Shown one piece after another: positions 1-9,220 of a stretch of DNA of 64,000 bases. Source of the DNA: Pseudomonas sp. RC10 (GTDB lineage: Bacteria; Pseudomonadota; Gammaproteobacteria; Pseudomonadales; Pseudomonadaceae); NCBI RefSeq assembly GCF_038397775.1, contig NZ_CP151650.1, forward strand, positions 6,591,001 to 6,655,000, read 5' to 3'. The notes beneath the pieces were generated by a model. The model searched no databases. It had not been told where the DNA came from and saw only the letters and a list, made by a program, of their open reading frames with translations. Made by a program: the position numbers and the translations under genes. The stretch's first letter is position 1. The number at the start of each line of letters is the position of its first letter.

Positions 1-55
1 CCCAGAGCCATTTGTCCAGACGAACCTTGTCGTCCTCTTCTGCTTTTTGTGCCAT
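1..55 (-). CDS. hslR: Heat shock protein 15-like S4-domain RNA-binding protein, N-terminus only
   Basis: Only the first 18 codons lie in the window; the gene runs off the left edge. The visible N-terminus reads MAQKAEEDDKVRLDKWLW. The VRLDKWLW motif is the start of the S4 RNA-binding domain of the Hsp15/HslR family, which binds stalled 50S subunits carrying nascent peptidyl-tRNA. The start is the ATG at 55, preceded by GAGGAATTCAG, a good ribosome binding site. It is divergent from rimB-rimK. The family call is confident for so short a piece because this opening is typical of pseudomonad HslR and the neighbours match; the rest of the protein is not seen. Confidence 0.75.
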   Translation of the reverse strand, partial: MAQKAEEDDKVRLDKWLW

Positions 56-316
56 CTGAATTCCTCAATCGGGTAATAGTCAGAACTGTACTACGCAACG
101 CCGGGCGCGCAGTAATCTCAAACCTTGATTAGAATTCCCCGCACATGCGTAGGGGTATGCGCTTTATCGCTCGTGCGGCTATCGTTCCCGGATTGTCACA
201 CAGCAGACCGCGTTGGCCGTTAGAGTCATCGGCGCTGGCATTGAGCAGCCTGCATTTCAAGCCTTGGCCCCGGCTTTTCGGGTGTCAGGGAGAACGCGCA
301 ACTTGACGGAATCGCT

Positions 317-799
317 TTGAAAACATTCGACCATCTCACAGTCATCGGCCTTCGCGAATGGGTGGCGCTGCCCAATTTGGGGGTGGCAGGCTTGCGCGCG
401 AAAATCGACACCGGGGCCAGCACATCCAGCCTGCATGCCACGGAAATCGAACCTTTCGAACGCGACGGCGAAAAGTGGGTGCGCTTCAACGCTCACTTGG
501 GGACCGTCGTGCAGTTACGACATCGCCGTTGCGAAGCGCAGTTGGTAGCGATGAAGACCATCAAGAGCTCCAACGGCCAGGCGCAGGTGCGATACGTGAT
601 TCGCACCACCCTTGCCTTGGGAGATCGGGTCTGGCCAGTGGAATTCACCCTCGCCTGCCGCAAGGCCATGCGTTACCGGTTGTTATTGGGTTCCAAGGCT
701 TTGATTGACGGCCAACTGGTGGTCAATCCGGGCATTACTTACGTTCAGGACAAACCGGTCTTTCCGGCCTCCAATCCCTCTGCCACAGGTGTTGCATGA
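317..799 (+). CDS. rimB: RimB-like ATP-dependent zinc protease family (retropepsin-like) protein
   Basis: This 160-residue protein belongs to the family annotated as ATP-dependent zinc protease (COG4067), which has a retropepsin-like fold. Its hallmark is the DTGAST motif at residues 31-36, matching the active-site loop of aspartic proteases. In fluorescent pseudomonads the gene directly upstream of rimK is called rimB and takes part in RimK-dependent modification of ribosomal protein S6. Here the stop overlaps the rimK start by four bases (ATGA), so the two are co-translated. The start is taken as TTG at 317; no in-frame ATG gives the conserved [15 protein letters not shown] beginning. The 261 bases upstream carry no gene. 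Protease activity is inferred from family only. Confidence 0.8.
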   Translation: MKTFDHLTVIGLREWVALPNLGVAGLRAKIDTGASTSSLHATEIEPFERDGEKWVRFNAHLGTVVQLRHRRCEAQLVAMKTIKSSNGQAQVRYVIRTTLALGDRVWPVEFTLACRKAMRYRLLLGSKALIDGQLVVNPGITYVQDKPVFPASNPSATGVA

Positions 800-1701
800 A
801 GATCGCTGTGCTTTCGCGAAACCCGCGTCTGTATTCAACTCGCCGTCTGGTCGAAGCTGGCATTCAGCGTGGCCATGAGGTTGTGGTGATCGATACCCTG
901 CGCGCCTATATGAACATCGCCAGTCATAAGCCGCAGATTCACTATCGAGGAAAACCCCTGGAAGGCTTTGACGCGGTCATACCGCGCATTGGCGCTTCCG
1001 TGACCTTCTACGGCTGCGCCGTGCTGCGTCAATTCGAGATGATGGGCGTGTTCCCGCTCAACGAATCCGTCGCCATCGCGCGCTCTCGGGACAAATTGCG
1101 TTCGTTGCAATTGTTGTCGCGGCGCGGAATCGGCCTGCCGGTGACGGGTTTCGCTCACTCCCCTGACGACATCCCCGACCTGATCCAGATGGTCAACGGC
1201 GCACCGTTGGTGATCAAGGTGCTGGAAGGCACCCAAGGCATCGGCGTCGTGCTCTGCGAAACGGCAACGGCAGCGGAATCGGTGATCGAAGCCTTCATGG
1301 GCCTCAAGCAGGACATCATGGTGCAGGAGTACATCAAGGAAGCCGGAGGCGCTGACATTCGCTGCTTCTTGGTGGGCGACAAGGTGATTGCTTCGATGAT
1401 GCGTCAGGCCAAACCCGGTGAATTCCGCTCCAACCTGCACCGGGGCGGCACCGCCAGCCTGATCAAGATCACGCCGGAAGAACGCATGACTGCCATCCGC
1501 GCCGCCAAGGTCATGGGCCTGAGCGTCGCAGGTGTGGACATCCTGCGCTCGAACCACGGGCCACTGGTGATGGAAGTGAACTCATCGCCGGGCCTGGAAG
1601 GCATCGAAGCCACGACCGGCAAGGACGTGGCAGGGATGATCATCCAATACATCGAGAAAAACGGCGGCCCGCACATGACGCGGACGAAGGGGAAAGGGTG
1701 A
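796..1701 (+). CDS. rimK: Ribosomal protein S6--L-glutamate ligase RimK
   Basis: RimK is an ATP-grasp ligase that adds glutamate residues to the C-terminus of ribosomal protein S6. The 301-residue length is the usual one. An N-terminal pre-ATP-grasp domain (about 1-100) is followed by the ATP-grasp fold; visible landmarks include [11 protein letters not shown], the metal- and ATP-binding [14 protein letters not shown] near residues 257-270, and the [13 protein letters not shown] strand. It overlaps rimB by four bases and ends 286 bases before the convergent envZ, separated by a bidirectional hairpin terminator. In P. fluorescens RimK modification is tied to c-di-GMP signalling and proteome remodelling; that is family knowledge, not seen here. 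Confidence 0.93.
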   Translation: MKIAVLSRNPRLYSTRRLVEAGIQRGHEVVVIDTLRAYMNIASHKPQIHYRGKPLEGFDAVIPRIGASVTFYGCAVLRQFEMMGVFPLNESVAIARSRDKLRSLQLLSRRGIGLPVTGFAHSPDDIPDLIQMVNGAPLVIKVLEGTQGIGVVLCETATAAESVIEAFMGLKQDIMVQEYIKEAGGADIRCFLVGDKVIASMMRQAKPGEFRSNLHRGGTASLIKITPEERMTAIRAAKVMGLSVAGVDILRSNHGPLVMEVNSSPGLEGIEATTGKDVAGMIIQYIEKNGGPHMTRTKGKG

Positions 1702-1848
1702 CGCCTAAATTGACCCCGTCCAGGGTTTCCAATACCATCAGCCCTGTCGAAGCGACTGACCGGATGAGATCGAGCGCTTCCCAGCGGTGAAAACCGTAGT
1801 CGCGCAAGGCGGCTCGCAAGTGGTGTCCGGATCTGCTTTACCGTTAAC

Positions 1849-1878
1849 AAAAAAAAGACGCCTTGTGCGTCTTTTTTC
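1849..1878. terminator. Bidirectional Rho-independent terminator between rimK and envZ
   Basis: A perfect inverted repeat with an A-tract on one side and a T-tract on the other (AAAAAAGACGC, loop CTTGT, GCGTCTTTTTT). It can stop transcription of rimK from the left and of ompR-envZ from the right. The rest of 1702-1987 shows no gene. Confidence 0.85.
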
Positions 1879-1987
1879 GTTTCTTGATGCTTAACGTCTG
1901 GTCGCAATAGCTCTGCGCAAGTAAACCTTGCTGCACAAGAGCTGAAACCCGATGCGGCCAAACAGCTTGGGCGAGCGCCAGCTCGAA

Positions 1988-3301
1988 TCAGTCCGCATCC
2001 CTCGGCAGCATCAACCCCAACGGCAGCCGAACCCTCGCTTCCAGCCCGCCTCCCGATCGATTGCGCAGTTCGACGTTGCCGCCGTGCATGGCAGCGATGC
2101 GTTTGACGATGGCAAGGCCCAGCCCGGTGCCTTTGCCACTGCGGGCACGGTCGCCGCGGATGAAGGGGTTGAAGATGCCTTCCAGCTCGGAGGGGTCAAT
2201 GCCCATGCCTCGGTCCAGCACGCTGAGCACGACATAAGGCGCGCCGCTGTCACCTGACACATAAGCTGCCACTTCAACGCCATCTCCCGCATGGTGCATG
2301 GCGTTCCCGATGAGATTGGCGAGCAAGCGCTTCATCGAGACGCGACGCAGCGGAAACGGCGGGATGGATTCCAGGCATAAACGCACCTGCTCGACCGGGC
2401 TGTTGTACGGCGCCACCACTTCGTGAACCAGTTCGACCAGATCGACTTCCTCGACTTCTTCGTCGCGTCCATCACGAATGAACGCCAGGAACTGATCGAG
2501 AATCGCGTCCATGTCTTCGATGTCCCGGACCATGCCATCCATGAATTCGTTGTCCTTGGGCATCAATTCCAGCGACAGGCGCAATCGCGTGAGCGGCGTG
2601 CGCAAGTCGTGGGAAACCCCGGCCAGCATCAGCTCCCGCTCCTGCCCTGCCTGTTCGACGTCCTCCGCCATCTGATTGAAGGCGCGGTACACCTCGGTCA
2701 TTTCGCTGGGGGTGTCGCTGACGGGCAAACGGACGCTACGCCCCTGCCCCAATTGGCGAGCCGCGAACACCAGACGTTTGAGTGGCCGATTCAGCTGGCT
2801 GACGAAAATCCAGGCCGACGCCGTGGACAGCAAACCGATGGCGAGGAACCAGCCGAGTACGCTCCAGATTTTCTGACCGCGTAACGGGTGAGGATACAAA
2901 GGGACCTTGAGCCAGCCATCGCCCAGACTCGGCGCGCGAACCCACAGCGCAGGCGGCGCGTGGACCCGCAGCCGTACTTCGGTGTCGGCTCCCAACTCGG
3001 CCTGCATCTGGCGTTGATAAATTTCCGAGTAAGGCCAGTGCTGCTCGCCTTCCGGTACGCCACCGCCGACGACGCGAATCAGCCCCGCCGCATCGGCGAT
3101 CGTCTGCCGGTCGCTTTCATCTGCCGCCCAATACGCCCGCAAGGTCAGCGCGACGCCGTGGCTGTACTGACGGTCGACCAGCACGTCTTCGTTCATCAGC
3201 AGATACACCAGCGTCAGCGCCTTGGAAAACAGCACGACGATGAGCACCAGCCACAGGGTGCGGGAAAAGAAGCTTTGCGGGAACCAGAGCGGAGTCTTCA
3301 T
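1988..3301 (-). CDS. envZ: Sensor histidine kinase EnvZ/AmgS
   Basis: This 437-residue inner-membrane sensor kinase pairs with the OmpR regulator encoded upstream. Membrane segments lie at about 16-35 and 145-167 with a periplasmic domain of roughly 110 residues between them. A HAMP linker follows (about 168-222), then the dimerisation and phosphoacceptor helix with H231 in VSHDLRTPLTRLR, then the ATPase domain with an N box near 329-335 (NLIGNAMHH) and glycine boxes DRGMGI (363) and GKGTGLGL (389). The ATG at 3301 is preferred to an upstream in-frame start because MKTPLWFPQSFF begins the conserved protein. In P. aeruginosa the equivalent AmgS/AmgR pair controls envelope stress and aminoglycoside tolerance. 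Confidence 0.92.
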   Translation of the reverse strand: MKTPLWFPQSFFSRTLWLVLIVVLFSKALTLVYLLMNEDVLVDRQYSHGVALTLRAYWAADESDRQTIADAAGLIRVVGGGVPEGEQHWPYSEIYQRQMQAELGADTEVRLRVHAPPALWVRAPSLGDGWLKVPLYPHPLRGQKIWSVLGWFLAIGLLSTASAWIFVSQLNRPLKRLVFAARQLGQGRSVRLPVSDTPSEMTEVYRAFNQMAEDVEQAGQERELMLAGVSHDLRTPLTRLRLSLELMPKDNEFMDGMVRDIEDMDAILDQFLAFIRDGRDEEVEEVDLVELVHEVVAPYNSPVEQVRLCLESIPPFPLRRVSMKRLLANLIGNAMHHAGDGVEVAAYVSGDSGAPYVVLSVLDRGMGIDPSELEGIFNPFIRGDRARSGKGTGLGLAIVKRIAAMHGGNVELRNRSGGGLEARVRLPLGLMLPRDAD

Positions 3302-3372
3302 AACGGTGGCTATACACTTTGCAGGAGCGAGGCAAACTCGCGAGATGTCGCGAATGGCAAGAGACAGCAAAA

Positions 3373-3470
3373 CCAGCCACCTCGACACCCCCTCTTGGGA
3401 GGCGCGAAATGACTGGCTGGCGTAAGCAGGCGATCAAAGCGCCCGACAGGCAACCTGTCGATGTGCTTAC
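3373..3470 (-). promoter_or_regulatory. Two intercistronic hairpins between ompR and envZ
   Basis: The 165-base spacer between ompR and envZ holds two inverted repeats. One pairs CCAGCC (about 3375) with GGCTGG (about 3414). The other is nested: GTAAGCA at 3422-3428 pairs with TGCTTAC at 3464-3470 and encloses GACAGG/CCTGTC (3445-3459). The second takes in the ompR stop codon. Such structure could lower envZ transcription or expression relative to ompR, or protect the ompR message. The pairing is seen; the function is inference. Confidence 0.4.
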
Positions 3471-4207
3471 TGCTTGTTGGCACCGTCGGGCACGAACACA
3501 TAACCCACACCCCAGACGGTCTGGATATAACGCGGTTTGGCGGCATCGACTTCGATCAAACGGCGCAGGCGTGAAATCTGTACATCGATGGATCGCTCCA
3601 ACGCGTCCCACTCGCGTCCTCGGGCAAGATTCATCAATTTGTCGCGGGTCAGCGGCTCCCGAGCGTGCATGACCAACGCCTTGAGAACAGCGAACTCGCC
3701 GGTGGTGAGCATGTGAACCTGATCACCCTTTTTCAGCTCGCGAGTGGCGAGCGACAGCTCGTATTCACCGAACGTGACGGTTTCGTCTTCACTGGCAGGC
3801 GCACCGGGCACCGGCGCGGACTGGCGTCGCAGGACCGCTTTGACACGGGCCATCAGTTCATCGGGGTTGAACGGCTTGGCCAGGTAATCGTCGGCGCCCA
3901 GTTCCAACCCTTTGATGCGGCTCAACTCGTCGCCCTTGGCCGTCAGCATAATGATTGGCACCTGGTTGTTCGCGGCACGCAGTCTGCGGCAGGCAGACAA
4001 GCCGTCTTCGCCGGGCAGCATCAAATCCAGCACGACGAGATGGAACACTTCCCGAGCCAGCAGACGATCCATGTGCTCGACATTGGGCACAGCACGGGCG
4101 CGGTAGCCCTTGCTGGTAAAAAAACGTTCTAACAGGCTGCTCAGACCCGGGTCATCATCAACGATGAGGATTTTCTCGCCTTCAGCCGTTTGTGCAGTGC
4201 TGCTCAT
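3467..4207 (-). CDS. ompR: Response regulator OmpR/AmgR
   Basis: A 246-residue OmpR-family DNA-binding response regulator, the partner of the downstream kinase. The receiver domain (about 12-125) has the acidic pair D17-D18, phosphoacceptor D61 in VVLDLMLPGEDG, T89 and K111 in the KPF motif. The C-terminal winged helix (about 145-240) ends in the conserved VWGVGYVFVPDG. Length and sequence are standard for the family. It is the first gene of the leftward pair; its promoter must lie in the 279-base region shared with the divergent tex gene. In P. aeruginosa this protein is named AmgR. Confidence 0.94.
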   Translation of the reverse strand: MSSTAQTAEGEKILIVDDDPGLSSLLERFFTSKGYRARAVPNVEHMDRLLAREVFHLVVLDLMLPGEDGLSACRRLRAANNQVPIIMLTAKGDELSRIKGLELGADDYLAKPFNPDELMARVKAVLRRQSAPVPGAPASEDETVTFGEYELSLATRELKKGDQVHMLTTGEFAVLKALVMHAREPLTRDKLMNLARGREWDALERSIDVQISRLRRLIEVDAAKPRYIQTVWGVGYVFVPDGANKQ

Positions 4208-4395
4208 TGGAAGCTCCTTTGATCTCGGCGCGCATTATGGCGTAGCTGCTGTTATGTGCACCGTGTGCATTGTTAGCAGATTTTTCCTGGGGTCACACGG
4301 ATGCTCTGCACGGGGCATTACACATATCTACAGAGTAGCTGTGCAGTCCTGACAAGCCCTCCGACGAGGCAATCCCCTAATCCGGGTTCACTGGG

Positions 4396-4401
4396 TATAA
4401 T
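4396..4401 (+). promoter_or_regulatory. Candidate -10 box for tex
   Basis: A perfect TATAAT lies 86 bases before the tex start in the ompR-tex intergenic region. No good -35 hexamer sits 16-18 bases upstream, so this is only a candidate sigma-70 promoter. Confidence 0.4.
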
Positions 4402-4486
4402 GCGCCGCCCTCAAGATCAGGCACCACTCGCTCAAGGCCTTCGCCAGCAGCCGGATTTTTTGCACACACATTTGCCAGGTGGTTTT

Positions 4487-6811
4487 ATGGACAGCATCAA
4501 CAGCCGCATCGCCGAGGAACTCGGCGTCCGCCCGCAACAGGTCGCAGCGGCCGTCGCGTTACTGGATGAAGGCTCTACCGTGCCGTTCATCGCTCGCTAC
4601 CGTAAAGAGGTGACTGGCAGCCTCGATGACACGCAACTGCGTCATCTGGAAGAGCGTCTGCGCTATCTGCGTGAACTGGACGAACGTCGCATCAGCATCC
4701 TTGCGAGCATCGAAGAGCAAGGCAAGTTGACCCCGGAACTGGCGCGCGACATCAAGCTCGCCGACACCAAGACCCGCCTCGAAGACTTGTACCTGCCTTA
4801 TAAACAGAAGCGCCGTACCAAAGGCCAGATCGCTCTCGAAGCAGGTCTCGGCGAGTTGGCGGATGGCCTGTTCAACGACCCGAGCCTGACGCCGGACACC
4901 GAAGCCGCGCGCTTTGTCGATGCCGAAAAAGGCTTCGCTGACGTCAAGGCCGTGCTGGAAGGTGCCAAATACATCCTGATGGAGCGTTTTGCCGAAGACG
5001 CCACGCTGCTGGAGAAGTTGCGCAGCTTCCTCAAGCAGGAAGCCGTGATCAGCGCGCGCGTCGTGGCCGGCAAGGAAGAAGAAGGCGCCAAGTTCCGCGA
5101 CTACTTCGAACACGACGAGCCCTTGAAAAGCATGCCGTCCCACCGTGCGCTGGCCATTTTCCGCGGCCGCAACGAAGGCATTCTCAGCTCCGCGCTAAAA
5201 GTGGGTGAAGAGCTGCCAGGCACGCTGCACCCGTGCGAGATGATGATCAGCGAGCGCTTCGGCCTGCAGAATCAGAACCGCCCGGCGGACAAATGGCTGG
5301 GTGAAGTCGTGCGCTGGACTTGGAAGGTCAAGCTGTATTCCCATCTGGAAACCGACCTGCTGGGCGAGCTGCGCGATGGCGCTGAAACCGAAGCGATCAA
5401 TGTCTTCGCCCACAATCTTCACGACCTGCTGCTGGCCGCCCCCGCTGGCCCGCGCGCCACACTGGGTCTCGACCCAGGCCTGCGCACCGGTTGCAAGGTG
5501 GCCGTCGTGGACAACACTGGCAAGCTGCTGGACCACGCCACGGTGTACCCGCACGTGCCAAAAAACCAATGGGATCAGACCATCGCCGTATTGGCCGCCT
5601 TGTGCGCCAAACATTCGGTCGACCTGATCGCCATCGGCAACGGCACCGCCAGCCGCGAAACCGACAAACTGGCCGCTGAGTTGATCAAAAAATACCCAGG
5701 ACTGAAAATGACCAAGGTCATGGTCTCCGAGGCCGGTGCATCGGTGTACTCGGCGTCGGAACTGGCCGCCAAGGAATTCCCGGATCTGGACGTGTCGATC
5801 CGTGGCGCGGTGTCCATCGCCCGTCGCCTGCAGGACCCACTGGCCGAGCTAGTGAAAATCGATCCGAAATCCATCGGGGTTGGCCAGTACCAACACGACG
5901 TGTCGCAGCTCAAGCTGGCACGCGGTCTGGACGCCGTGGTCGAAGACTGCGTGAACGCCGTGGGCGTCGACGTGAACACAGCGTCGGTCGCCCTGCTCGC
6001 CCGAATTTCCGGTCTGAACACGACACTGGCGCAAAACATCGTGACCCACCGTGACGAGAACGGCGCCTTCAAGACCCGCGCCGCGCTGAAGAAAGTCGCG
6101 CGCCTGGGCGAGAAAACCTTCGAACAGGCCGCAGGCTTCCTGCGCGTCATGAACGGCGACAACCCGCTGGATTCGTCCGCCGTTCACCCTGAGGCGTACC
6201 CGTTGGTACAACGCATCGCTGCCGAAACCGACCGCGACATTCGCTCGCTGATCGGCGACGCCAGCTTCCTCAAGCGTCTGGACCCGAAGAAATTCACCGA
6301 CGAGACCTTCGGCCTGCCAACCGTCACCGACATTCTTCAGGAGCTTGAGAAACCAGGCCGCGACCCGCGCCCGGAATTCAAGACCGCCGAGTTCCAGGAC
6401 GGCGTCGAAGACCTGAAAGACTTGCAACTGGGCATGATCCTCGAAGGTGTCGTCACCAACGTGACCAACTTCGGCGCGTTCGTTGATATTGGCGTTCACC
6501 AGGACGGTCTGGTGCATATCTCTGCGCTGTCGGAGAAATTCATCAAGGACCCTCGCGAAGCCGTCAAAGCCGGTGACGTGGTGAAAGTGAAGGTCATGGA
6601 AGTCGACATCCCGCGCAAACGCGTCGGTCTGTCGATGCGCATGAGCGACACGCCGGGCGAGAAAATCGACGGCGCCCGTGGTGCACGGCCTGGGGCAGCA
6701 CCACGGCAGCAACAAACCAGCGCGCCGCGCAAAGAAACCGCGACAGCCGCCCCGGCCAATAACGCCATGGCTTCGCTGTTCGCCAACGCCAAGCAACTGA
6801 AGAAACGCTGA
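4487..6811 (+). CDS. tex: Transcription accessory protein Tex
   Basis: Tex is a 774-residue nucleic-acid-binding protein related to the eukaryotic elongation factor Spt6. The order fits the family: an N-terminal helical region ([13 protein letters not shown]), a YqgF/RNase H-like domain around [16 protein letters not shown], helix-hairpin-helix motifs around [18 protein letters not shown], and a C-terminal S1 RNA-binding domain at about 648-718 ([21 protein letters not shown]). A low-complexity tail of about 55 residues follows. The ATG at 4487 is chosen over an upstream in-frame start because it begins the conserved sequence and follows an AGGTGG motif. Its stop overlaps the next start (TGATG), so the thioesterase gene is probably co-expressed. 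Confidence 0.95.
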   Translation: MDSINSRIAEELGVRPQQVAAAVALLDEGSTVPFIARYRKEVTGSLDDTQLRHLEERLRYLRELDERRISILASIEEQGKLTPELARDIKLADTKTRLEDLYLPYKQKRRTKGQIALEAGLGELADGLFNDPSLTPDTEAARFVDAEKGFADVKAVLEGAKYILMERFAEDATLLEKLRSFLKQEAVISARVVAGKEEEGAKFRDYFEHDEPLKSMPSHRALAIFRGRNEGILSSALKVGEELPGTLHPCEMMISERFGLQNQNRPADKWLGEVVRWTWKVKLYSHLETDLLGELRDGAETEAINVFAHNLHDLLLAAPAGPRATLGLDPGLRTGCKVAVVDNTGKLLDHATVYPHVPKNQWDQTIAVLAALCAKHSVDLIAIGNGTASRETDKLAAELIKKYPGLKMTKVMVSEAGASVYSASELAAKEFPDLDVSIRGAVSIARRLQDPLAELVKIDPKSIGVGQYQHDVSQLKLARGLDAVVEDCVNAVGVDVNTASVALLARISGLNTTLAQNIVTHRDENGAFKTRAALKKVARLGEKTFEQAAGFLRVMNGDNPLDSSAVHPEAYPLVQRIAAETDRDIRSLIGDASFLKRLDPKKFTDETFGLPTVTDILQELEKPGRDPRPEFKTAEFQDGVEDLKDLQLGMILEGVVTNVTNFGAFVDIGVHQDGLVHISALSEKFIKDPREAVKAGDVVKVKVMEVDIPRKRVGLSMRMSDTPGEKIDGARGARPGAAPRQQQTSAPRKETATAAPANNAMASLFANAKQLKKR

Positions 6812-7197
6812 TGGATATCCCGGACGAGCTGACACAAAGCGCTTACTTCAAGACCCTGGGCTGCCGTGTCGTGCGGCTCAGTGAGGAAGGCGTCGCAGAG
6901 GTGGCGTTGGCGCTGGAGCCACACCTGCGCAATCGCGGCAATGTCATGCACGGCGGCGCGCTGTTCAGTCTGGTCGATATCGCCATGGGGCTGGCCTGCT
7001 CCAGCGCCCATGGCTTCGACAAGCAAAGCGTGACGGTCGAGTGCAAGATCAACTACATGCGCGGCGTGGCGGATGGCGAAGTCATCTGTGTCGCAACAGT
7101 GCTGCACGCCGGTCGTCGCACACTGGTGGTCGAAGCTGCCGTGCATCAGGCCGAAAAACTGGTCGCGAAAGCACAAGGCACATTCGCGATCGTGTAG
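6811..7197 (+). CDS. PaaI-family hotdog thioesterase
   Basis: This 128-residue protein has the hotdog thioesterase signature HGGALFSLVDIAMGLACSS near residues 49-67, the N-terminal end of the central helix with its catalytic Asp. The family hydrolyses acyl-CoA thioesters, often aromatic ones; the substrate here is not known. It overlaps the tex stop by one base and is probably translated from the same message. No signal peptide or membrane segment is present, so it is cytoplasmic. Family assignment is sure, specific function is not. Confidence 0.85.
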   Translation: MDIPDELTQSAYFKTLGCRVVRLSEEGVAEVALALEPHLRNRGNVMHGGALFSLVDIAMGLACSSAHGFDKQSVTVECKINYMRGVADGEVICVATVLHAGRRTLVVEAAVHQAEKLVAKAQGTFAIV

Positions 7198-7256
7198 CTG
7201 TCCGATAGGGATATGGGTTAATTTCGGCGCTGTGTATCAGTGTCGAAATTTTCTGG

Positions 7257-7288
7257 TCGTTCCCACGTGACAGCTTGTGGGAATGATC
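7257..7288. repeat. Short palindrome of the GTTCCCACG...GTGGGAA type
   Basis: An inverted repeat, GTCGTTCCCAC and GTGGGAATGATC, in the spacer between the thioesterase gene and gshA. A close relative lies at 53083-53112, so this is a dispersed intergenic palindrome family rather than a unique terminator. Confidence 0.6.
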
Positions 7289-7407
7289 AGTGACGGGCAT
7301 CGGCGTTCGGACCGAAAACGAGGCGAAAACGCCAGTTCCTTTCTTCACCCTTGTAGATCGCCATATCGCCCCCATATAGGGCCGACTGACGCGTGAAGGA
7401 ATCCAAC

Positions 7408-8994
7408 TTGAGCGAACTTCTCAATCGCCGCCTGGCTCTGCTCGGCGAGCAATCTCACCTCTCCCTTCTGGAGAAGTGCCTGCACGGTATCGAGCGTGAA
7501 TGCCTGCGCGTTACGGGCGAGGGCCGCCTGGCCCAGACGCCACACCCTGAAAGCCTGGGTTCTGCACTGACTAACGAGCAGATCACCACCGACTATTCGG
7601 AGTCGTTGCTGGAGTTCATCACGCCAGCACTGGCCAATCCTGCCGACACCCTCGACAGCCTCGAAAAGATCCACCGCTTCGCCTATAGCAAGCTGGGGAA
7701 CGAGTACATCTGGAGCCCTTCGATGCCGTGCCCGCTGCCGGCCGAGGAAGACATCCCGATCGCCTATTACGGCACCTCGAACATCGGCAAGCTCAAGTAC
7801 GTATACCGCCAAGGCCTCGCCTTGCGTTACGGCAAGACGATGCAATGCATCGCAGGGATCCATTACAACTTCTCGCTGCCTGAAGACATCTGGTCCGTTC
7901 TGCGGCAGACCGAGGATTTCGACGGCACCGATCGCGACTTCCAGTCCGAAAGCTATATCGGCCTGATCCGCAATTTCCGTCGTTACAGCTGGCTGCTGAT
8001 GTATCTGTTCGGCGCCTCGCCTGCATTGGATGCCAGCTTCCTGCGCGGTCGCTCGCACCAGCTGGAACAGTTCGACGCCGACACGCTCTACCTGCCTTAC
8101 GCCACCAGCCTGCGCATGAGCGATCTGGGTTATCAGAGCAACGCCCAAGCCGACCTGACGCCGTGCTACAACGATTTGCTGACCTACACCGACAGCCTGC
8201 GCAAAGCGGTGGCAACGCCCTACGCGCCGTACACCGAAATCGGCACGCACAAGGATGGCGAGTGGATTCAGCTCAACACCAACGTGTTGCAGATCGAAAA
8301 CGAGTACTACTCGACGATCCGTCCGAAGCGCGTGACTTACTCCGGCGAGCGTCCGATTCAGGCCTTGATGGCTCGTGGCGTTCAGTACGTCGAAGTCCGT
8401 TGCCTGGACATCAACCCGTTCCTGCCGGTCGGGATCGACCTGCAACAGTCGCGCTTCATCGACGCCTTCATTCTGTTCTGTGCCCTGCAGGAAAGCCCAC
8501 AACTGGCTGACTGCGAATGCGGAAATGCCAGCAGCAACTTCCTCACCGTGGTCAAGGAAGGCCGTCGTCCTGGCCTGCAACTGAGCCGCAACACGTCCAC
8601 CATCGACCTGAAAGTCTGGGCGGATGAGTTGCTGGACAAGATCGAACCGATCATCGCACTGCTGGACAAGAGCCAAGGGATCGCTGAACACGCAGAATCG
8701 CTGGCCGTTCAACGGGCCAAGGTCGCGGACGCGTCACTGACGCCGTCGGCACAAGTACTGGCTGCCATGACGGAGCGCAAGGAAGGCTTTACGGCGTTCT
8801 CGCTGCGTCAGGCGCAGGTTCACGCGGAATACTTCCGCAGCCGCCCGCTGAGCGTCGACGACCAAACGGATTTCGAAACCCGCGCCCGCGAATCCCTAGC
8901 CCAGCAATCCGAGCTGGAACAGGCCGAAGAGCCGGTGGATTTCGACACCTTCGTCGGGGCGTATCAGGCGAGTATTCTGGCGATCAGTAACTAA
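7408..8994 (+). CDS. gshA: Glutamate--cysteine ligase
   Basis: GshA makes gamma-glutamylcysteine, the first and limiting step of glutathione synthesis. The protein of about 528 residues matches the gammaproteobacterial class 1 enzyme; GIERECLRV near residue 27, [16 protein letters not shown] and [16 protein letters not shown] are conserved active-site stretches. The TTG at 7408 is preferred over the GTG at 7393. An AAGGA box lies seven bases before the TTG, and the conserved sequence begins at [12 protein letters not shown]. The GTG start would add five residues. The gene stands alone, followed by a strong hairpin. A rare start codon may keep expression moderate; that is inference. Confidence 0.93.
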   Translation: MSELLNRRLALLGEQSHLSLLEKCLHGIERECLRVTGEGRLAQTPHPESLGSALTNEQITTDYSESLLEFITPALANPADTLDSLEKIHRFAYSKLGNEYIWSPSMPCPLPAEEDIPIAYYGTSNIGKLKYVYRQGLALRYGKTMQCIAGIHYNFSLPEDIWSVLRQTEDFDGTDRDFQSESYIGLIRNFRRYSWLLMYLFGASPALDASFLRGRSHQLEQFDADTLYLPYATSLRMSDLGYQSNAQADLTPCYNDLLTYTDSLRKAVATPYAPYTEIGTHKDGEWIQLNTNVLQIENEYYSTIRPKRVTYSGERPIQALMARGVQYVEVRCLDINPFLPVGIDLQQSRFIDAFILFCALQESPQLADCECGNASSNFLTVVKEGRRPGLQLSRNTSTIDLKVWADELLDKIEPIIALLDKSQGIAEHAESLAVQRAKVADASLTPSAQVLAAMTERKEGFTAFSLRQAQVHAEYFRSRPLSVDDQTDFETRARESLAQQSELEQAEEPVDFDTFVGAYQASILAISN

Positions 8995-9035
8995 AAGAGC
9001 TGGCGCCTAATCATCCACTAGGCGCAGCTGCTTTT
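8993..9035 (+). terminator. Rho-independent terminator after gshA
   Basis: A hairpin pairing AGCTGGCGCCTA with TAGGCGCAGCT, flanked by AAAA upstream and CTTTT downstream, directly after the gshA stop codon. One unpaired base sits in the stem. Confidence 0.7.
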
Positions 9036-9204
9036 GATTCTGGCCGGAGGCCGTGGGAGCAAGCTTGCTCGCGATCTGGCGCGAAGCGACAGTGAAACCA
9101 GACGACCTCGTGGTGTCAGGATGGTCGCGGTTGCAGATATTGCTGCCGCTGCGCGTCAGATCGCAGGCAAGCCAGCTCCTACGGCCTCCGGCCAGAATCA
9201 AAAG
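9032..9204. repeat. Compound REP inverted repeat (BIME-like) between gshA and argA
   Basis: Two REP arms (GAGCAAGCTTGCTCGCGAT and its partner ending in GATCGCAGGCAAGC) are enclosed by a longer outer inverted repeat. TTTTGATTCTGGCCGGAGG at the left matches CCTCCGGCCAGAATCAAAA at the right. The spacer between the arms is about 90 bases. This is the longest palindromic arm in the window. Confidence 0.75.
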
Positions 9205-9220
9205 CGCATCGCATGCAGAA

